Source of the DNA: Pythium myriotylum
Taxonomy: Eukaryota > Oomycota > Peronosporomycetes > Pythiales > Pythiaceae
Assembly: GCA_023091665.1 (NCBI GenBank)
Contig: JALJCQ010000015.1
Span: 930,001-994,000, forward strand
Direction of reading: 5' to 3'
DNA length: 64,000 nt
Of this stretch, positions 19,496 to 29,663 are shown in pieces. How positions within the stretch are numbered: the stretch's first letter is position 1; every line of letters begins with the position of its first letter. The translations under genes were made by a program, and so were the position numbers. The notes under the pieces are model-generated. The model had not been told where the DNA came from. It made no database searches and saw only the letters and a list, made by a program, of their open reading frames with translations.

Positions 19496-20329
19496 GTCGA
19501 TGATTCGCTGATTGGCGCTCTACGAGCTTTGGGGACGATCTCGAAATGGCGAGAGCAGGCAATGGCAGGCATGGGGTCTTGATCCAGATACGACGCTGCT
19601 GAACAGTTGAATCGGGAGAATTTTCCTTCCCTTGATATCGCCCAGAAGTTTGTCGATGACGGCCACCTTGATGAGTACAATGTCGAGTGATCCCAGCAAC
19701 ACACTGCGCGCCTCCGGAGGCTCAAACTGTATTTTGGAGCGCTTGAAGCACAAGAAGCCCAATCTTTTGCGGAACTAAGAGAACGCGCCGCGTGTTCTCT
19801 CAGTTCTGCAAAAGATTGTGCCCGCGTGTCCAAGACGCGGGCAAGGGTCTGAATCGATTTAGGTGCCGAACGCAATTTAGGTTCACACATCCCCATGAAA
19901 ATCTGTGTGGATATTCGTACGTAATGTCGTTCAATCGGTTCATTTGAATCCGCATTCGTTTCTGCCAGATCGAGTGATATACGTGCTCTTTCACGGTGGA
20001 GAGGGTACCTCCAGTCAGTGTGTTGGACTCGTATTGCACTCGCAGACCCATGTAGTGTGCTGCTCTTTTCGTACAGCTGAAGCACGAGCTGCGCGCTATC
20101 ATCCCACTCTATCAACTAGTACACAAGGGCAGGAGCCAGTGCGCTCGTGTGCCGTAGATAGTTGACAGACGCGAGTTATATCATCATCAATGTGAGGTCT
20201 ATTGGTTTACTCGTCTAGAAACCTATAGTCGGCGTGAAGCGCCTGGTTAGGATTGAAGTCCTATTCTGTAATGCGCAATGTCGCTGCTAAGTAGCGCAGC
20301 AATTTGCTTGTGCTCTGGTCGATGAGTTG
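19496..20329. other. intergenic with hairpin
   Basis: Upstream region of member E, then non-coding sequence with a strong hairpin at 19761-19817. A 207-codon minus-strand frame here has no signal peptide or motif and covers the hairpin, so I do not call it a gene. Confidence 0.45.
19761..19817. repeat. long imperfect hairpin, arms about 27-29 bases
   Basis: The arms 19761-19787 and 19789-19817 are near-perfect reverse complements (AATCTTTTGCGGAACT... against ...AGTTCTGCAAAAGATT) with almost no loop. A further CCCGCG...CGCGGG pair follows near 19822-19842. Confidence 0.85.
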
Positions 20330-20915
20330 GGTGAAGAACCTGACTGCTACGTCCCTCGTCCATGGCGAGGTTGGCCGCTGCGTCTACCATACGGTTGGCT
20401 GCTCGCGGGTGATGTTTTCATGTGCGGATGCCAAGGATGTCCGCTAAACGTCGAGCGACTGCATACGAGCGCTGGAGGCTCTGGTTCAGAGGTGCCTTGT
20501 ACCTCTTCATTAGCTGGATAATGAGCATACTATCGCCGACCACCTCTAGTGGCGTCCATTGGAACTGGGTGGCTGCGGTCAACCCGGTGGCGTGGTCCCT
20601 GTACTCTACTTGGTTATTTATGGTCGTCCGCGCGGCGTGTGATATTGCTGCTGTGCACACAACCGTTGCGTGGGTAGCTTCACCAGTAATGCGTTCAATT
20701 ACTGCTCCTGAGCCCCCAGGCCCAAGGTTTCCGCGTGAGCCGCCGTGGAAGAAAAGAAGGTAGCGCGTGTCTCCTGGTACCAATGCGAGGTCAGGTAGAG
20801 ACTCGTCTTGTCTCCACTGCGGTTGTCTGAGGATGTCGAGATTTGCCGCTGTGTGCGGCATGGCTGCGTTGTGTGCGGTTCGACGCCATCGTAAGTCACC
20901 GAGTGACGCCATCAA
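20330..20915 (-). mobile_element. LINE-type retrotransposon RNase H domain, degenerate
   Basis: The minus-strand frame from 20915 to 20418 shows an RNase H fold: the first strand LLFFHGGSRGNLGPGGSGAV, then NNQVEYRDHATGL and VGDSMLIIQLM. After a frame change the C-terminal segment (ANRMVDAAANLAMDEG) continues to about 20330. The first catalytic Asp, normally FDGGSRGNPGPGG, is His here, so the enzyme would be inactive. It belongs to a non-LTR element whose zf-RVT part lies just upstream at 21024-21472. Confidence 0.8.
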
Positions 20916-20960
20916 ACGCGTGTGCAGAAGCCCGTATATATGCTCCGTATTCCAAATCTG

Positions 20961-21002
20961 GTCAGGAATCCTGACCCGATCATCCTGACTCAGGATGATC
21001 GG
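20961..21002. repeat. two adjacent palindromes
   Basis: 20961-20975 (GTCAGGAATCCTGAC) is a palindrome with one central base. It is followed at once by 20976-20988 paired with 20990-21002, again a perfect 13-bp hairpin. They sit between the RNase H and zf-RVT remnants. Confidence 0.85.
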
Positions 21003-21023
21003 CTGAAGTCCGCCAGTTCCAAG

Positions 21024-21472
21024 TTATCTGGAGGCTGACGAGCACATGTTGTCTCCCACGAGCACATGTTGTCTCCCAGCTGCGCACACCGCTGCGTGCG
21101 TGGCGATGACTGCATCTTGTGACGGCAAAGGCAATCGCTGCATCTCGGGGTGAGTCCAGAGGAGGTCCGGGATAGCCGATAATCGAAGAGAAAAAATGTC
21201 AACTTTACTTGCGTCGAGCGTTGGCACGGCGTCGTACGACCAGAGGTATGTCCAGTGTGTCAGAAGATTGTTCCACACCAGCTGTGCCTTCGGGCACTCC
21301 CAAAAGATGTGGGCGTTACAGTATTCTTTGCTTCTGTGCCGTGGTTGATGCAGTGTGGGCATCCGACCCTTTGTTGAGTCCGGTCCCACAAGCTGAGCCG
21401 GTTCCCTTTGAGGCGTGCCAGTATGGCATGTTTGCTATTTCTTTCCAGGTGAGTAGTCCTGGGCATCAGCAA
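21024..21472 (-). mobile_element. LINE zf-RVT (reverse-transcriptase zinc-binding) fragment, frameshifted
   Basis: In one frame the sequence reads AILARLKGNRLSLWDR and GCPHC; in the overlapping frame it continues HIFWECPKAQLVW. Together these are the CxxC...H...C pattern of the zf-RVT domain that follows the reverse transcriptase in plant- and oomycete-type LINEs. A frameshift lies between the two halves near 21345. With 20330-20915 it gives the normal 3' order zf-RVT then RNase H. Confidence 0.75.
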
Positions 21473-22034
21473 TCACTGGGTCCTGGGCCTGCCAACGGTT
21501 GCGTCGTCCATCGTGTTCCTTGTCGGATTTGGCCTTGGCGGGGGCGAGCAATAAAGTCTTGGCTGAATGTGAGGTGAGGGCTTTTGCCTCGCTCTAAATA
21601 CCTCGAGGCTCGTCCAGCCACGGGTGCCTGTCGAATCGAACCGTTGGATCGCGTAGGTGGTGACGTGCTATTGGTGATGCTTCACTGGTCGACGTGACTC
21701 TGCTAACCGGGATGCGGATATCATCTACAGGGTTCCATTCGCAGGCACGAGTTACAGATACAAGGAGCAGGTTGTCGTCAACCCTTCGTCATTTCGATGA
21801 TTTTGGCTTTGGATGCTGACAAACGTCCGCGGGATTGGAGGTTGTACCGGTTAAGGTTCTGATTGAACGCCCAGTCGTGCCTGGGCGCGCTCATCGAATG
21901 CGTCTGTAAGCAGTAAATACCTAAAATGCTATTATTGCTCCTATTTGAACAAACTTCGTCAGCATTGGGAGACGGACAACTAATGTATTCTTCCAGGATG
22001 CGATGTCCTGCGATCATATCGCCGTAGTATACTA
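21473..22034. other. non-coding debris between element copies
   Basis: Probably more decayed retroelement sequence, but no motif can be read with confidence. Confidence 0.35.
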
Positions 22035-22280
22035 CTACCTCCACGAGTCACATTGTGCGTTGTGCGGATCTCCCGCTCCTCCTCGCCCTGGGTTGCCACG
22101 CGAGCCTCCATCGAAGAAGAGAACTCGCATCGGACCGACCAGCGTCGAGATGTTGGTGACAGGATCTTCAGATTCGTACAAGAGCCCCTGATACCTAGTG
22201 ATGATGGTGGCTGCGTAGTCCGGCGAATCCGGATGTCGTTCCAATCTGCCAAGCACATGATGGCAGTTCACTCTTTGCAC
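22035..22280 (-). mobile_element. second LINE RNase H fragment
   Basis: The frame ends in the first RNase H strand FFDGGSRGNPGRGGAG, here with the catalytic Asp intact, preceded by SEDPVTNISTL. It breaks off soon after by frameshift. It is a second copy of the same 3' arrangement, in the same orientation as the copy at 20330-21472. Confidence 0.75.
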
Positions 22281-22858
22281 GTGAGCCGCCTGCTGCTGTG
22301 ACCAGCATTGGAGTAGTCAGCCATGTTGTGTCTCCATGCGATAAGCACTACAAGTGTCTCCATCACAAGCTGTTGCCATACCCCAAGAGAATGTATGGCA
22401 CCTTGCCCATGTGGGCGTGGTGAGGCGGGTGTTAGCGTGCTAGAAAGTTGCAGACTGAGCTATTCTACCGGCCGCGCCGCTTCGCGTCCCGTTGGTATCT
22501 AAAATAAGACTGGGTAAGACGTATCCTCGCGTCTTACTCCGCGGAAACCGCAACATCCTCGCGGACTGCTCTGCTTGGAGTGCGGGACTCCTGTGTCATC
22601 GTCGGATGGGCGACACTTGCGGAGTGAGGGTAGTTTCCAGATCTTGGGCGGTGCGCGGGGTAGGCGGAGGCTGAAGACTGCAGCGAGGAAGTCAGTGGTG
22701 GATGCTGTGTCCGTCGTGGCCCAGAGCCCAAGGGAAGCCCACCGGAGCGCAGGATGGTCCAGAGAGATTGTTATTCCTAGCTATAGCTGTTCGCACAGAC
22801 GTAACGCAATAGACTCCAACTTTTATCATCACCAGAGAGATTGCGCTGCCGCGTATTC

Positions 22859-23125
22859 TCAGACGATCTGGAAGACCGAGCCGCCGTTGGAGCCTGCTGA
22901 GGGGCAGTGGGGGCACCCTCGTCGGTCGTGGAGCCGGTCCCAGCGCGAGAGTCTTGTCCTTTTGACTCGGAAGTAGATCAGTCGTTGTCTGTTAGAACGG
23001 TGCTGTAAGCGATGGATGTCTTCCCACGGTTCCAAGGACCAGACACCCTTTGATCGGCCTTGTTCGAGTCGACACTGTATTCTACAGCGTAGTGGTATCG
23101 CAGTGAATAGATTAAATCCATCCAC
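22859..23125 (-). mobile_element. second LINE zf-RVT fragment
   Basis: The frame shows LIYFRVKRTRLSRWDRLHDRRGCPHCPSAG, cut here into the two blocks VKRTRLSRWDR and GCPHC, matching LKGNRLSLWDR and GCPHC in the copy at 21260-21472. It lies about 0.6 kb upstream of the second RNase H piece, so two LINE 3' ends stand in tandem. Confidence 0.7.
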
Positions 23126-23160
23126 AAATTTTGTGGATGAAGAGATCTCCCGTATCCAAT

Positions 23161-23868
23161 GCTTTTCAGCGAGTTCCTCCTGTAAGTGTTCATCATCTAG
23201 AACATGAGCACTTCCTTACACTATTGATGCAGTATTCAGAGATAATACCTTCTCTACTTTTATAGTCGATTACATTTTCGTTGGCAGGGGAAACGAGCTC
23301 TGTACTAATCAACATGCTGATTTGGCAAATCTGCGGGCATCACGGGAAGGAGAATTCTCCTGATTCGACTGTTACTAGATGTGTCGAGAGTGTCCTTTAC
23401 TGCTGGTGGCATTCTTCATGAATGTCAACCTGGCTAGCTTTCATCATTACGAGATCTTCCTCGCACCACGCACCAAGTTTCACCCAGAGAAGTTCGTAGA
23501 GCGTCAACCAGCGAATCAAGGACATGAAAATCGGCATCATTCTCACTCTCGCCATTCTTGGACTCGCCGAGTCCGTCCGAGGGCAAGACTTCGGCAATCA
23601 GGGATTCGAGCAGCTCAACGGCGTTTTCAATCCCTATGTCGACAGTTCCCTCCGACACGAAGACACCACCGCGACGTTTGGGACTCAAAATGTCGTTCCG
23701 ATGACATTCGGCACGCCGGAAGTCGCCCCCGTGAAAATCCGACCTCAGGATGAAGACGCGCCGGCGAAGGTCAAGCCTCAGGGTGAGGTCTCTGCAGCTC
23801 AGGTTCGCATCGACCGAGTCGGCAGTGACCGATTCAAGAAGACACGAGAGCGTGTAGGACGTCAGTGA
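23161..23868 (+). repeat. tandem duplication unit carrying member F
   Basis: It begins with GCTTTTCAGCGAGTTCCTCC and contains ACTATTGAT...GAGATAA, ACGAGCTCTGT and CATGAATGTCAACCTGG elements. All recur in the same order in the unit at 24029. Confidence 0.8.
23524..23868 (+). CDS. small secreted RTGR-family protein (member F)
   Basis: 114 residues. A signal peptide (about 1-20, ending SVRG) is followed by QDFGNQGFEQLNG, then SLRHEDTTATF near residues 42-52, a DEDAPAKVKPQGE linker and a C-terminal block ending in RFKKTRERVGRQ. Here SLRHED is intact, whereas the inverted paralogue E has SPRQED at the same place. The final GRQ is shared by both. The upstream sequence, including a CATGAATGTCAACCTGG element and TTTCATCATTACGAGATC, is shared with member G. 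Confidence 0.85.
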   Translation: MKIGIILTLAILGLAESVRGQDFGNQGFEQLNGVFNPYVDSSLRHEDTTATFGTQNVVPMTFGTPEVAPVKIRPQDEDAPAKVKPQGEVSAAQVRIDRVGSDRFKKTRERVGRQ

Positions 23869-24028
23869 ACCCGCTATCCTATCCCTCCCTGCACTCCACC
23901 ATGGCTACACAGCTCGAACAGGTTCCGCGCCTACCAGACGTCGCGGGATTATGGAGTGGTGGGGAATGATACTATGGCACCCACAGGGTTGTAGTGGGTG
24001 GGTTTGTGAATGAACAGATCAATAATAC

Positions 24029-24352
24029 GCTTTCCAGCAAGTTCCTCCTGTAACTGTTGATCATCCGGAATGAGAACACTTCCTCAATTAAACTATTGAT
24101 ACAGCAATTGGAGATAACATCTCTGTTTTTTTAGCAGAGCGCGTTTTCGTCAGCAGGGAAATGAGACTCTGTGGATCGACAAATCTGTGGGTAACATGGA
24201 GGGAAGGAGGGTTCTCCCGATCCGACTGTTCAGATATGATAGGAGTACACTGTACTGGTAGCTTTCTCCATGAATGTCAACCTGGATTGCTTTCATCATT
24301 ACGAGATCGTCCCCGCACCACGCAACGAACTTCACCCAGCGAAACACGGACA
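24029..24352 (+). repeat. tandem duplication unit leading into member G
   Basis: The sequence from GCTTTCCAGCAAGTTCCTCC to the ATG of member G matches 23161-23523 with scattered substitutions and small indels. Confidence 0.8.
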
Positions 24353-24822
24353 TGAAAGTCTATGCTCTCGTCTTCCTCGTCATTTCAACTCTCACCGAGT
24401 CCGTTCAGGGACTAGACTTCAAGAGTCAGTTTGATCTTGTCAGCGACAGTTTCAAACCCGTCACGACCGGTTTCCGGGGACAAAAGGAGGCCCCGATGGC
24501 TTTCAAGTCTCGGGATGGGCCTCCCGCGAATATCCAGCCAGAGGGTGAATGAACACAGTACAAGACCAACCCGCATATACGTACGAGCAGAGCACCCTTA
24601 CCACGTGCAAATGAAGTCGACCTAAATAAATCTCCAGGGAGCTGACGCTCGGTGAGTCTGTCTTGACCGCCTGGGCGTCTAACTTCTTCGGTAACAGTAA
24701 TCAAAAGAAAGACCAAGCTGCAGTGGTTGCAACTCAAGTTGGCATCGACTTGCGTGGCATCGACCTGGGCGGCAGCGACCGATCCAAGATTAAACGAGGT
24801 CGGGAAGGTCACCAGTGAGCAC
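24352..24822 (+). CDS. RTGR-family member G, either spliced or decaying
   Basis: The continuous frame from 24352 to 24552 gives 66 residues: a signal peptide (about 1-20, SVQG) and a region like members E and F, stopping just after IQPEGE where F continues (VKPQGEV). About 170 bases on, a frame reads VVATQVGIDLRG...GSDRSKIKRGREGHQ and stops at about 24822, clearly a family C-terminal block. An intron at 24545-24723 (GTGAAT...CTGCAG, 179 nt) would join them in phase. That would be the only intron in the family and longer than others in the window, so a disrupted gene is as likely. The block is also poorer: RS for RF and GREGHQ for RTGRE. Confidence 0.6.
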
Positions 24823-25316
24823 GTCACACTTCCACACACGCGAAGCACACTACACTGTACCTCCCATGTTGCGTGATGAAAACCACCACCTCGTGTCACT
24901 CAACTCCTTGTTCGCGGACGTCGTGGACACAATCGCGATACGTCGCAGCAGCTCCATCGCTTGACATGCAACAAAGTGGCGAAGGAACTCGCCAACACTT
25001 CGCTTGGAGTTGCACGCTTGTATTGAGGCTGATGTCTGACTATTACCTCTGACTGTGAATGTCCGCTCGAGACGAAGCACCGACTCATCAAACTAGCACG
25101 GTAGTACATTTATTGTGGGTGAGAGATGTTGCGGATGCGTGCGAGTCGTAAAGTCGAGGAGAAGTCTACATGTGTTCGGCGATGTCCTACGTACTTGGAT
25201 GCCGTTGTGCTGATTCTTTCCTCACCCATGTTCTCCACGCACTGCTGCACCACTGTCCGTCATTCGGAAATCCTCCCCTTCCATCGCGCAAGGCTTGAAC
25301 CCGACTTGTCCCGAGC
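24823..25316. other. intergenic
   Basis: No gene seen; upstream region of member H. Confidence 0.45.
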
Positions 25317-25598
25317 ATGAAGATCTTCGCCATTCTCTCCGTTGTCGTTGCTGCCCTCGTATCGTCCGCTCGAGCGCAAGAGCAGGATTTCCCGGACTTT
25401 AGTGGGTTCGATCGGAACAACAACGGTCTCGATTCTTTCGGTGACGACACGCTTCCCACGGACAATCTCCTTCGACGAGAAGACCCCCCACCGACGGTCA
25501 AGGCACAGAGTAACTCAAGGCCTATGAGTCAGATTGCCGTCGACCCGAATGCCGGCCGTCGATTCGATGTCAGCCGCCAACGCACTGGCCGCGAGTGA
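25317..25598 (+). CDS. small secreted RTGR-family protein (member H)
   Basis: 93 residues. A signal peptide (about 1-20, ending ARA) is followed by an Asp/Asn/Phe-rich segment (DFPDFSGFDRNNNG) resembling the QDF...GF part of members E and F. Then come NLLRREDPPPTVKAQ near residues 50-64 and a C-terminal block ending in RFDVSRQRTGRE. It therefore links the two subgroups: its front resembles E/F while its end has the B/C/D form. The LLRRED stretch is the best RxLR-acidic look-alike among the single-block members, though the first position is Asn. Confidence 0.85.
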   Translation: MKIFAILSVVVAALVSSARAQEQDFPDFSGFDRNNNGLDSFGDDTLPTDNLLRREDPPPTVKAQSNSRPMSQIAVDPNAGRRFDVSRQRTGRE

Positions 25599-26013
25599 GC
25601 TCGCCGCTGTATCTGTACTGTACGCGGCCATGTTGGATGCAGTTGTTTGGCTAAATGTTATCCAGCTTAACGTATGCCTTATGGTGTCTTTTGTTCACTC
25701 CCTCATGCTTCGCCTATCCTTGAATAATCGACTGGTGTAGATTTTAGTCTGTTCATTTGATCTCAACAGGTGCCACCGGAGCTCAAGCTCGGAGTCAACA
25801 GCAGTAGCTTCTAAAGTAGCGGCCAACGCATTTCTCACAACGAACGGGGTGGACATTCTGCTATCCCAAGTTCGACGCCTGCCGTGACACTACTCTACAC
25901 TGTTCGAATCCGGAGCCGACACAGACCTCCTTGTAAATACGCTTGACACTAACACATAGGGCGCTCCTGCCTGCCTGTCTTGGGGCCAACTGAGCGGCGG
26001 CAACAGCGCCCGT
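25599..26013. other. intergenic
   Basis: A spacer between converging genes H and I; nothing recognised. Confidence 0.45.
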
Positions 26014-26379
26014 CTACTTGTGCAGTCTTGGCGACGGCGCCGTGTTCTCTTCTTCGGTTGTCAGCGAGCGACCCGTGCGCTGGCGCGTGAGCTGGAAGCG
26101 GCTGACGCCGTTTTCGTCCTTGGAGACCTGGCGGACGTCCTCGTTGCCGGTTTGCGGACGGAACTTGCCGATCTGGCCGTCGTTGTTGATGTCTTTGTCG
26201 ACGACGCCCTCGGCCGTGTACGTGACGTCGTTCGCGACGTTCTTGGCCGTGCTGACGACGCCCTTGACGATGCCGCGGACGTTGTCCATGAACTCGGCGT
26301 TGGCCTGGCCGCAGACAAGCACGAGCAGCCAGAGACACAGGAGCGCCACGCGCGACGAGGCCTTCTTGGTGATCGCCAT
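26014..26379 (-). CDS. small secreted RTGR-family protein (member I, divergent)
   Basis: 121 residues on the minus strand. A signal peptide or anchor (about 1-28, ending GQANA) is followed by an amphipathic stretch (FMDNVRGIVKGVVSTAKNV), a degenerate block (DINNDGQIGKFRPQTGNE, about 63-80) and a clear block (VRQVSKDENGVSRF...RQRTGR, about 82-104) like those of member A. After it the protein goes on with SLTTEEENTAPSP, so here the block is internal and is followed by an RxL-acidic stretch, as in A. High GC and codon bias differ from its AT-richer neighbours. The longer upstream frame (to 26547) lacks a signal peptide, so the ATG at 26379 is preferred. Confidence 0.8.
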   Translation of the reverse strand: MAITKKASSRVALLCLWLLVLVCGQANAEFMDNVRGIVKGVVSTAKNVANDVTYTAEGVVDKDINNDGQIGKFRPQTGNEDVRQVSKDENGVSRFQLTRQRTGRSLTTEEENTAPSPRLHK

Positions 26380-26693
26380 GGTGAGAGGAGAGCGTCGAGA
26401 CCTTCCGCGTGGGCGAGAGGGACGGAGTTCGCGAATGGCAGCGACTCTGGTTGAGGTATTCAGACCACGGCATGGGTGGAGCGTGCGGGAAGAGTCGGAG
26501 CTGCTGAAGAGCCTGCCAGCTGGAGGTCCCGACAGACCCTGATTCACCCCGGGTGATCACATCAAGTCGCCGGCGCTGACCAAGACAAACTGCTCTCATT
26601 TCATACACCTTTTTCGTACCAAATACTCGTTATGACAGTTCTTTTTGACAGTAATCACCGTCTCTTTGATATCGTTTTAAAAAGGGATCGGAT

Positions 26694-26870
26694 ATGATGT
26701 CACCAGACGGTGCGCTCGAGTTGATCTGCCAGGTGCTCCGAAACCACCTGGGCGCTTTCTCATTCGATGATCCCAGCTGCCTCGTCAGTGTATGTACGTG
26801 CTCGAAGGGACGTCTCGTAATGTATTGTCCAGACAGTCTTCCTCGGAGGACCGTCGCGATGGCCAGTTGA
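26694..26870 (+). CDS. short F-box-like open frame
   Basis: A 58-codon frame reads ALELICQVLRNHLG...DDPSCLVSVCTCSKGR. It loosely resembles the start of an F-box (L-x-E-L...VL...L...LVS-C-x-x-W/R). A GTATGT donor follows VS at about 26790, so it may be a first exon. No downstream exon can be fixed. An overlapping minus-strand frame of 234 codons competes and has no motif. Confidence 0.25.
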   Translation: MMSPDGALELICQVLRNHLGAFSFDDPSCLVSVCTCSKGRLVMYCPDSLPRRTVAMAS

Positions 26871-27666
26871 AGAGGTGGGCTCGGCGGCGCTGGCTGCCTG
26901 AGGATCCAGCGCCGTCCTTGGCGGCTGGCCGATGCTGCAGAGGGTGCCGGCCACGTGACTTGCAGAGGGTGCCCGGTCGGAAGATCGACCCAGGTGACGG
27001 AAGGGTCACTCGTGCCGCCGCGTAGAGTCCGTGGCCGAAAGCCGCACGACGTGGATGCCGCGCAGCGCTTCTCGTGGCGACCACGCGAGGACATGCGCTC
27101 TGTCACTGTATCCATGATGACGCCGCGTCGTCGAGCGTGATCGGCGACGAATGCAGCAAGCGAGCGATATGTCTGGTCGCCTGTCGACTCGGGTGGCGAC
27201 GGAGAACCCAGAGGCGGGCGTGCATGCATGGAGCATCTCTGCGCAGTGGCTGCTTCAACGAGTGGAAGGATGCGCTGTGGGACCGGTGCCTCGTCAGAAG
27301 ATGGACGCACGGTCAGCACGCAGCAAAGCTTCAAGGAGGAGCCGCCGTCACTGAGGGCATATGGCCCCGTTCTCGGGCAATCAACGACTCGAATGGAGGC
27401 GTGGATGAATGGCCAAACTGTAGTACGTACGAGACAAGAGGGGGGGAGTAGTATTTAGGAGTTAAAGAGCTCCCGAGTACGACGATGGCCCCCCATGATG
27501 TTACAGGAGGAAGTGGTGTTGGTTCATGGCTCTGGTCGAAGGCAGTCAGGACTGCCAAGCGACCGAGTGGCGTGGGGGGTGTTGGGAGAGAGTGAGAGGG
27601 TTCCTAGCGCGCTATTAGTGGGCAGGCTCCAGGGGCTGGAGACCTGCGCCGAGATCATGTCGACGT
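26871..27666. other. GC-rich region without a firm gene
   Basis: Open frames occur on both strands, as expected from high GC. None shows a motif. Confidence 0.4.
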
Positions 27667-28299
<633 letters not shown>

Positions 28300-28509
28300 C
28301 TATTCAGATCAGGCACAAGACGAGCGGGAACTCGACCGAGTGACATCCATGTCAAGGAGACGGGCTCAAGCGCCGTGAGCTCTGTATCAGCAGCATGCAG
28401 GGTGGTCGTGGAGGCATGTGGACGACCCATAAAGCGAGGGGATCATGCATAGAGATAGGCGAGGTCTCTGAGTGCTTTTCTGCTTTCTATTACACGGTCC
28501 TGAAGGTCT

Positions 28510-29196
28510 CTACGCGTCGATGGGCACGACGTCCGTGACGCGCAGCACGGTGACTTCGCGTCGGAAACCGTTCCAGCGGCGGTAGTTCTTTCGGCGCTTC
28601 TTCTTGAAGATGTCGATCTTCTCGTCCAGCGTCTGCTCTTCCACGCGCGCGCGCACGACGGCGCCTTCCACCAGCGGGCGGCCCACGATCGTCTGGTTCA
28701 CGTTGCCCAGCAGCAACACCTACAGCACCACCACCACGACGCCTCAGCTCACTCCTTCTCCAGCGACATCGCCGCCTCTAAGAAAATCTATCCACCCGTA
28801 CCTGGTCCAGGTCCATGATCTCGCCGACCTTGGCGTGCTTGATCTTCTCAGCGACCACCACGTCTCCCTGTACACAAATCCACCCCCACCGGCTCGTCAG
28901 AGACGCCGCCCACGACACGAACGCATTCCTCTTCCTCCTCTCCCACTGTTTCCACGCACCTGAGTGACCTTGTACTGCGTGCCGCCGAGCTTGATGACGG
29001 CGAAGAAGTCCTCGGGCTTGATCTCCTCGTCCGTCACCTTGTGGTTCACGACCGAGTACTTGGGCACGACCTTCTCGCCGGCCTCCGCGGCCGAGACGAC
29101 GGGCGCCGACGGAGTGGAGAGCCATCGGCCGCTGGCGGCCACGCGAGGAGCCGCCGACAGCGCGCGCGCGCCCCGCAGCAGCGACGACGCGAGCAT
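28510..29196 (-). CDS. mitochondrial large ribosomal subunit protein bL21m
   Basis: Three exons, 28960-29196, 28802-28867 and 28510-28719, with introns of 92 and 82 nt. All are in phase 0 and give 170 residues. The first about 45 residues are Arg/Ala/Ser-rich, a mitochondrial presequence. The rest is bL21: FAVIKLGGTQYKV, GDVVVAEK, a VGRPLVEGAVVRA stretch, and the basic IFKKKRRKNYRRWNGFRR followed by TVLRVTDV. It is a structural protein of the mitochondrial ribosome that contacts 23S-type rRNA. Confidence 0.95.
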
Positions 29197-29663
29197 GGGG
29201 CTTCCGGAGCTTTGTGGTCACGCGACGATGGCTGGCGTCGGGTCGGGCGAGCGGCCGGAGGCAGCTTTTCCACCAATCCAAGAGGGCTACGTACTCAAGA
29301 ATACCATAGATTGGAGGAAATAGAGTAAAGAGGAGGAAGATTGGTGGAAATAGAAGGAGGTGGCGCGAAGGTCGCTCGAAGAGAGGTGGTTGCTCGATGG
29401 TTCGCCCTTCCCACAGTCTGGCTGGGCGGAAAGCCTTGGGGAACCTTGGAACTTGCGATTGCGGACGATCCGCCTCGCCCGAGAAGCTCGACGGCGCGCG
29501 CGATTGCTCGCGCTGCAGTGCTCGTCGACGCGCGACCCGCCGCGTATTCCGTAGAGGAGATCCGGCGCTAGTGATCCGTGCCGGAAACGCCTCGCGAAAG
29601 CGACTCGGAGAGCCGTCGTGGACCGTCTTCCGGAGCCCTTTTTTCCGACCACGCCCCGCCAAA
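29197..29663. other. divergent promoter region
   Basis: The spacer between bL21m and the large TPR gene, which point away from each other. The TPR frame is open back to 29397, but its first 89 codons are Arg-rich and look untranslated. Confidence 0.5.

Noticed and set aside
19492..20115. 207-codon minus-strand frame
   Set aside because: It spans the hairpin at 19761-19817 and the promoter of member E, with no motif.
26630..27334. 234-codon minus-strand frame
   Set aside because: A GC-rich region with long frames on several strands; no domain, and it competes with the weak F-box-like frame on the other strand.
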